Assembly (NCBI GenBank): GCA_017935645.1
Contig: JAGBHF010000077.1
Coordinates: 1 to 49,250, forward strand
From: Bacteroidaceae bacterium
Lineage (GTDB): Bacteria; Bacteroidota; Bacteroidia; Bacteroidales; Barnesiellaceae_A
DNA: 49,250 bases
Reading direction: 5' to 3'
Shown: piece after piece, positions 45,144 to 49,250 of the stretch
Position numbering within the stretch: the first letter of the stretch is position 1
How the letters are laid out: every line of letters starts with the position of its first letter
Made by a program: the position numbers and the translations under genes
Notes under the pieces: model-generated
The model's input: the letters and a program-made list of their open reading frames with translations, nothing else
Told to the model about the DNA's origin: nothing
Databases searched by the model: none

Positions 45144-46144
45144 AGATAAACAATGTGTTGTATACCTCACTCGCTGCCATGCGTGGTGAGGTGCAGGAGG
45201 ATGTTGTGAACTTCCTGACCGAGTGGTACAATGACCAACCTGCCATAATAGGACACACGTCCGGCTCTACCGGTGTGCCTAAACCCATATCGTTGCTCAA
45301 GCGCGACATGCAGGCTTCGGCTCGACTTACCAATCAATTTTTAGGCCTTGACGAGAGGTCTACACTGCTTCTTTGTTTATCGCCTTCGTATATTGCCGGT
45401 AAGATGATGATAGTGCGAGCTATAGAAGCGGGAGCACATCTTATAGTGGTAAGCCCTTCTTCGACTCCACTTTGCGATATAAACACGCCCATCACCATGG
45501 CTGCTATGGTTCCTATGCAAGTGGCTGAGACACTGCGTTGTGCCGATGGGCAAAAGCAATTGGCAAATGTTACACAATTGCTTGTAGGCGGTGCGCCTGT
45601 TGATGAGGAACTTGAGCGTCAGCTCGTCGTGTTGCCGACTATTACCTATGTAACATACGGCATGACCGAGACCGTGTCGCATGTTGCCCTGCGTCGTGTG
45701 GGTGAGACGTCATATACAGCCATCGGGGATGTAACCTTTACTACCGACAGCCGTAGCTGCTTGGTGATAGATGCTCCGCAGTTGAGTGGCAGACGATTTG
45801 TCACCAATGATGTGGTGGAACTTATTGACGGTTTTCGTTTCAAGTGGCTTGGACGTTATGATAATGTGATAATGAGTGGTGGCTTAAAATTTTGCGCCGA
45901 GCAACTTGAGGAGAAGATAGCCCATCTGTTGCCGGAGCGTTTCTATATAACTGCCGCGCCCGATGAGCGACTCGGACAGCATGTTGTACTGATGATTGAG
46001 GGACAAGCATACACCGATGATAGACTCCGGCAACTTCGCGAAGATATGTCGCAATGCCTTACCCGATACGAAATGCCTCGGGATATAAGATTTCTTGAAC
46101 GATTTCAAGAGACATCGTCGGGTAAGGTGAAACGATTGCGATAG
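45134..46144 (+). CDS. menE: o-Succinylbenzoate--CoA ligase
   Basis: 336 aa from the ATG at 45134, which overlaps menC by 10 bp; a GTG 21 bp earlier is less likely. ANL adenylating enzyme with the P-loop HTSGSTGVPKP, the A5-type motif TYGMTETVSHVALR, the hinge WLGRYDNVIMSGG and the C-terminal Lys in SSGKVKRLR. It is about 100 aa shorter at the N-terminus than most MenE proteins, as is usual in Bacteroidota. It activates o-succinylbenzoate with CoA for MenB. Last gene of the operon; it converges with the phage-type gene 17 bp away without a clear terminator. Confidence 0.93.
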   Translation: MEIKINNVLYTSLAAMRGEVQEDVVNFLTEWYNDQPAIIGHTSGSTGVPKPISLLKRDMQASARLTNQFLGLDERSTLLLCLSPSYIAGKMMIVRAIEAGAHLIVVSPSSTPLCDINTPITMAAMVPMQVAETLRCADGQKQLANVTQLLVGGAPVDEELERQLVVLPTITYVTYGMTETVSHVALRRVGETSYTAIGDVTFTTDSRSCLVIDAPQLSGRRFVTNDVVELIDGFRFKWLGRYDNVIMSGGLKFCAEQLEEKIAHLLPERFYITAAPDERLGQHVVLMIEGQAYTDDRLRQLREDMSQCLTRYEMPRDIRFLERFQETSSGKVKRLR

Positions 46145-46161
46145 TTGTGTGTTTTTCTTTA

Positions 46162-48729
46162 TTATCTCAATTTGTTGTTTTCTACAATATCAAAGGCCAA
46201 GTCGGCTCCGTCGATGGTGGCGTCGGAAGCCATTGTGCCCATTAGAGCCAGTCGATAGTACTTGTATGGAGCCGAAAAAATGCGCATAGGCAGGTGTCCG
46301 TCTATACCTCCTTCGTATCTCGTCCGGTGTATAACCTTAAAAGTGCCGTCGGGCTCGTGTGCGGCCAATATACTCATCGTTAATATACAGTGTGAAGTCT
46401 GCATTCGCCACACGACTTGTCGTAGTCGTGCGTACATATCCGGAGCGAGTTGTATAGGCTTAGTTATGAAGCCAACATCGCGGAATGCCTGAATTTCGTC
46501 AAGTGCATTATAAACCAATCCGTTTTGGCTCTGTATGAGCAATTTGCCACCTCCGTGTACAATGCTGCGAATAGACTCTTCGCGACGATAGAGATGTCCC
46601 GATGGGATGTGTAGCACCCAGCAATACGAGAAGTTGCTATTATAGAATATCAACTCCTTCTTTATGTGATTGTATATGGTGGCAATGTTGTCGTTTATAT
46701 AATTAATAATAGGTGTATCATCTAAGCATGCCGCACTTAAATCGGGGAGCAATTTAGGTAGTATGGCATTGAAATTGCTCGTAGGTATCTCGGCAAGAGG
46801 TAAAACAATCTTACTTGTCGACCCGCTTATCATTGATAGGTTGTTGCCCGAAAGATATATTACAGCATGATCAATGGGCAGTATAAAACCCGATTCCTCG
46901 GTAGGCTCGTTATTAAGAGGCGTACATCTCGAGTAACATATATTGCCCGAGCCTACTTGCATGCTCCATATCCCTTCGGTAGTAAAAATGTATAACGGAA
47001 ACTCTCCAAATTGTCCTTGCGATAGTGCCATTGTAGCTGTCGTCATGCCATTTATAGTGCCATTGGATATGTAGAATGAGAGTTCGTCGGGGAAATAAAA
47101 AGGGTTGGTATTCTCCGATACAATCATTCGATTGCGCTGTTCTATCTCAAATGAAGAAGTAGATGTCGGAAAGTCGTCGATATTGGTGGGTGTGATGGCT
47201 GTTTTGTACCATTCGTCGACATTCATATATAACGCATTGTTACTTACATATGAAGCCCTGTTTTCGTTATCTACAGCCTTTAAGGGTATGCGTTTCTTAT
47301 ACTCATAGCCGTTGTATCGGATGCCTATTTCCATCGAGAAGGCATTGCTGTCGGGGTAAGATATAAGGGATGAGAGTTGTAGGTCGAAGTGTGGAACTGT
47401 GGTTAATGCCGTAGTCTCCTTGATGCCGCCATTGACTTGTGTAATTTGTGTGCGCATATATATCAAGGCATTGTCTTCGCTACTGTCGTTCGCGTTGCAG
47501 AATAGAGTAGGAGGGTATCCCGGATAATATCTCTGTGTAATATCGGCCAAGTGTAGACGGTTGTTGTAGACAAATGAATGCTTAGCCCCAATGGTCGACA
47601 GACTTGATGTGTCGACTTTCATTAAGGGACGATATATAATCTCGTCGGGTTTGATATTATGCTCGATAAGGGTAGGGGTGTTCGTTGTAATATTATTTAT
47701 ATCAATTGTTGTCAGATGGTAAAAGAGAGTCTCGTTGAGTATGTTTTGTTCGATATAAGAGTGCTTGTGAATAGGTATCTTGTATTTGTAAACAAACTCC
47801 AGTTTGTCGTTGGTTTTGTCATAGTACGAGTGCTCGTCGATAGGGCGATCTTCTATCAACGAAATCTCTTTCGATATAAATATGTCGATACCTGTTACAA
47901 TGTCGCTCCATTCGTTCAAGTTGATGCTCTCGACAATATACTCAATACCCATAGCACCCCACAGAATATAGTCCGATTGTAGGGTGGTCTTGTCGGTCGC
48001 CTTGTGATAAAAGAGAGTCAGGTAGTGGTCGTCGAGTAGTTTCTTGTAATTGTGAAGATTGACCAAGATGGGTGGCGAGGGTAGGATGTGACTGCCGTCG
48101 AATAGGCGTAGGGCATAACGTATCAATACCGGGCCGAAAAAAGCCGGCGTCTGATGAGTGTCGTTTATGTTCTTATAAAAAGGGCCCATGATGTGATTGA
48201 GGAAGAATTCATAGTTCTCTTTCGTCGGCTTCTCAAGACAGCCGTCAAAAACGACTTCGGGAGTAATATAACCGGTATTTTCCATGTGTACCTCACGGAA
48301 ACGGATGATAGGCATTGGAGGCTTGCTGTTCAACACCTTATAGCCCTCGGCGCGGTAGGCAATATATACGATATATTGGGCTGTTGTGATGATGAGCGTG
48401 TTGCCCACTGCGTTCATGTCTTGAGGTGTATCGACGAGTGTGGCAAGTTTGGTGTTGACACCGACCAGAGCACCTCTTACAATGTCGGCTTCGTGGTATA
48501 TGGTAGTGCCATCGACCGAGATGAGATGTTGTTCGCCACTGCAAGAGTGAATATAGCAAATCTTGCGGTTAATATCGGCTACACTGCCGGCAAAGTTGTA
48601 AGATGCAACCGGGCGAAGTGTGGAGTTGTGCCGTTCGAAATTGACGACGTGCGAACACTCGCCGGGCTTTGATTCGCGAGCGGCTAAGTTGTTGGATGTT
48701 CCTATAAAAGTGATGCGATTGTGTTTCAT
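46162..48729 (-). CDS. Orphan phage-type structural (tail/stabilisation-like) protein
   Basis: 855 aa, no signal peptide. It starts ITFIGTSNNLAARESKPGEC, has KVLNSKPPMPIIRF (~132-145), and in the C-terminal third shows propeller-like phrasing (FTTEGIWSMQVGSGNI; AVIYLSGNNLSMISG). It ends PYKYYRLALMGTMASDATID followed by ENNKLR. I associate this set of phrases with large structural proteins of Bacteroides phages and prophages, related in layout to P22 gp10-type tail proteins; this is from memory. No terminase, capsid, portal or integrase gene flanks it, so it is a stray or domesticated gene. Codon usage looks somewhat more A/T-rich (many Asn, Ile and Tyr) than its neighbours. Confidence 0.65.
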   Translation of the reverse strand: MKHNRITFIGTSNNLAARESKPGECSHVVNFERHNSTLRPVASYNFAGSVADINRKICYIHSCSGEQHLISVDGTTIYHEADIVRGALVGVNTKLATLVDTPQDMNAVGNTLIITTAQYIVYIAYRAEGYKVLNSKPPMPIIRFREVHMENTGYITPEVVFDGCLEKPTKENYEFFLNHIMGPFYKNINDTHQTPAFFGPVLIRYALRLFDGSHILPSPPILVNLHNYKKLLDDHYLTLFYHKATDKTTLQSDYILWGAMGIEYIVESINLNEWSDIVTGIDIFISKEISLIEDRPIDEHSYYDKTNDKLEFVYKYKIPIHKHSYIEQNILNETLFYHLTTIDINNITTNTPTLIEHNIKPDEIIYRPLMKVDTSSLSTIGAKHSFVYNNRLHLADITQRYYPGYPPTLFCNANDSSEDNALIYMRTQITQVNGGIKETTALTTVPHFDLQLSSLISYPDSNAFSMEIGIRYNGYEYKKRIPLKAVDNENRASYVSNNALYMNVDEWYKTAITPTNIDDFPTSTSSFEIEQRNRMIVSENTNPFYFPDELSFYISNGTINGMTTATMALSQGQFGEFPLYIFTTEGIWSMQVGSGNICYSRCTPLNNEPTEESGFILPIDHAVIYLSGNNLSMISGSTSKIVLPLAEIPTSNFNAILPKLLPDLSAACLDDTPIINYINDNIATIYNHIKKELIFYNSNFSYCWVLHIPSGHLYRREESIRSIVHGGGKLLIQSQNGLVYNALDEIQAFRDVGFITKPIQLAPDMYARLRQVVWRMQTSHCILTMSILAAHEPDGTFKVIHRTRYEGGIDGHLPMRIFSAPYKYYRLALMGTMASDATIDGADLAFDIVENNKLR

Positions 48730-48890
48730 TGGATAAGTCTTTTTTGGGTGCGAAAGTAAGATGTAGACTCGCTCTTTTGTTGCGATAGAATTATAATCGA
48801 TTTAATCCTACGCAGAAGTTGTGAGTAGGGGTGTGTAAAAAAATATTATAATAAGATGCTGTAAAGTATGGTCGATTGCGATAAAATGCT

Positions 48891-48898
48891 TATCTTTG
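48891..48898 (+). promoter_or_regulatory. Upstream -7 box in the rpmB leader region
   Basis: TATCTTTG followed by CA, a typical Bacteroidota -7 box, 222 bp before rpmB. No well-spaced -33. The 392-bp gap 48730-49120 holds this box, a stretch with small hairpins (ACAC/GTGT at ~48949-48960; CGATAA/TTATCG at 49000-49028) and the rpmB promoter; no open frame is convincing. Confidence 0.45.
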
Positions 48899-49036
48899 CA
48901 CCACCGAAATGTGAGGGGTAGATGCAACACCCTGAAACACAAAGGTGTAAGGTGAATTTACGCGAATTGATAAATCCGTCGTGATGCTCTATAATAGGAC
49001 GATAAGAGAAAAAATAATTTTTTTATCGGTCTAAAA

Positions 49037-49068
49037 TTTGGACGGTAATGCAAAATGCTGTAAATTTG
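49037..49068 (+). promoter_or_regulatory. Promoter of rpmB
   Basis: TTTG (49037-49040), 20-bp spacer, TAAATTTG (49061-49068): exact match. Predicted leader about 45 nt. Confidence 0.85.
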
Positions 49069-49120
49069 CACACTGTTTTGTGAAAGTTGGAAAAGTAAAC
49101 TAAAAAAGAAAAAGATAGCG

Positions 49121-49250
49121 ATGTCAAAGATTTGTCAAATTACTGGTAAGAAAGCTATGGTTGGCAATAACGTTTCGCACTCGAAACGTCGCACGAAACG
49201 CCGTTTCAATGTTAACCTCTTTAGCAAGAAATTCTATTGGGTAGAGCAAG
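49121..49250 (+). CDS. rpmB: Ribosomal protein L28, 3' truncated by the window
   Basis: The first 43 codons are present: [20 protein letters not shown], then a basic stretch and [15 protein letters not shown]. This is the N-terminal half of L28, a component of the large ribosomal subunit. The CQITGKK start is the usual zinc-less Bacteroidota form (only one Cys near the start). Preceded by a strong promoter. The remainder lies outside the window, where rpmG normally follows in this phylum. Confidence 0.96.
   Translation, partial: MSKICQITGKKAMVGNNVSHSKRRTKRRFNVNLFSKKFYWVEQ

Noticed and set aside
48900..49030. Known riboswitch (TPP, cobalamin or SAM) before rpmB
   Set aside because: Conserved cores of these classes could not be matched by eye.

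Overview
The window looks like a chromosomal segment from a member of the order Bacteroidales (phylum Bacteroidota). The evidence is the repeated promoter pattern TTTG-N19..21-TAnnTTTG, weak or absent Shine-Dalgarno sequences, several proteins with C-terminal type IX secretion (T9SS)-like sorting tails, Omp28-family proteins, DUF6029- and DUF6769-like proteins, a one-chain iron-sulfur serine dehydratase, and a menaquinone operon of Bacteroidales type. I cannot place the family. Nothing points to an integrated plasmid, a complete prophage or a conjugative element, but one orphan phage-type structural gene is present.

Layout. 1-1005: 3' end of an Omp28/T9SS protein and a terminator. 1035-8608: a PAP2 phosphatase, then a leftward heavy-metal efflux operon (small His/Cys-rich protein, His-rich lipoprotein adaptor, RND pump, TolC-type channel). 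8649-10727: thioredoxin and three small genes of poorly known role. 10813-13072: a 9-nt degenerate repeat, then a BlaI/M56/TonB regulatory module with two adjacent 19-bp palindromes over its promoter; the M56-TonB reading frame appears broken. 13091-18604: two large secreted T9SS-type proteins, one with an Omp28 domain. 18809-23531: trpS, a candidate structured RNA, a 690-aa TerD-like protein, a low-molecular-weight tyrosine phosphatase and a small outer-membrane barrel. 23573-25113: an ECF sigma operon. 25301-27313: a Dabb protein and an ABC-F ATPase. 27333-30656: a Wza/Wzc polysaccharide export pair. 30727-31992: serine dehydratase.

32043-40068 is the most striking part: one rightward cluster encoding a TlpA thioredoxin, a DUF6029 outer-membrane barrel, an Omp28 lipoprotein, a small Cys-containing T9SS-type cargo, an Omp28/T9SS protein and a DsbD-type transmembrane thiol reductase. 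The order suggests a system that carries electrons from the cytoplasm through DsbD to thioredoxin-fold proteins in the periplasm and on the cell surface. I infer this from domains and gene order only. Two more Omp28 proteins elsewhere in the window share the same CxxC core.

40087-49250: a uracil-DNA-glycosylase-like protein, threonine dehydratase, an orphan M50-like membrane protease, menB-menC-menE, an orphan phage-type protein and the start of rpmB (ribosomal protein L28).
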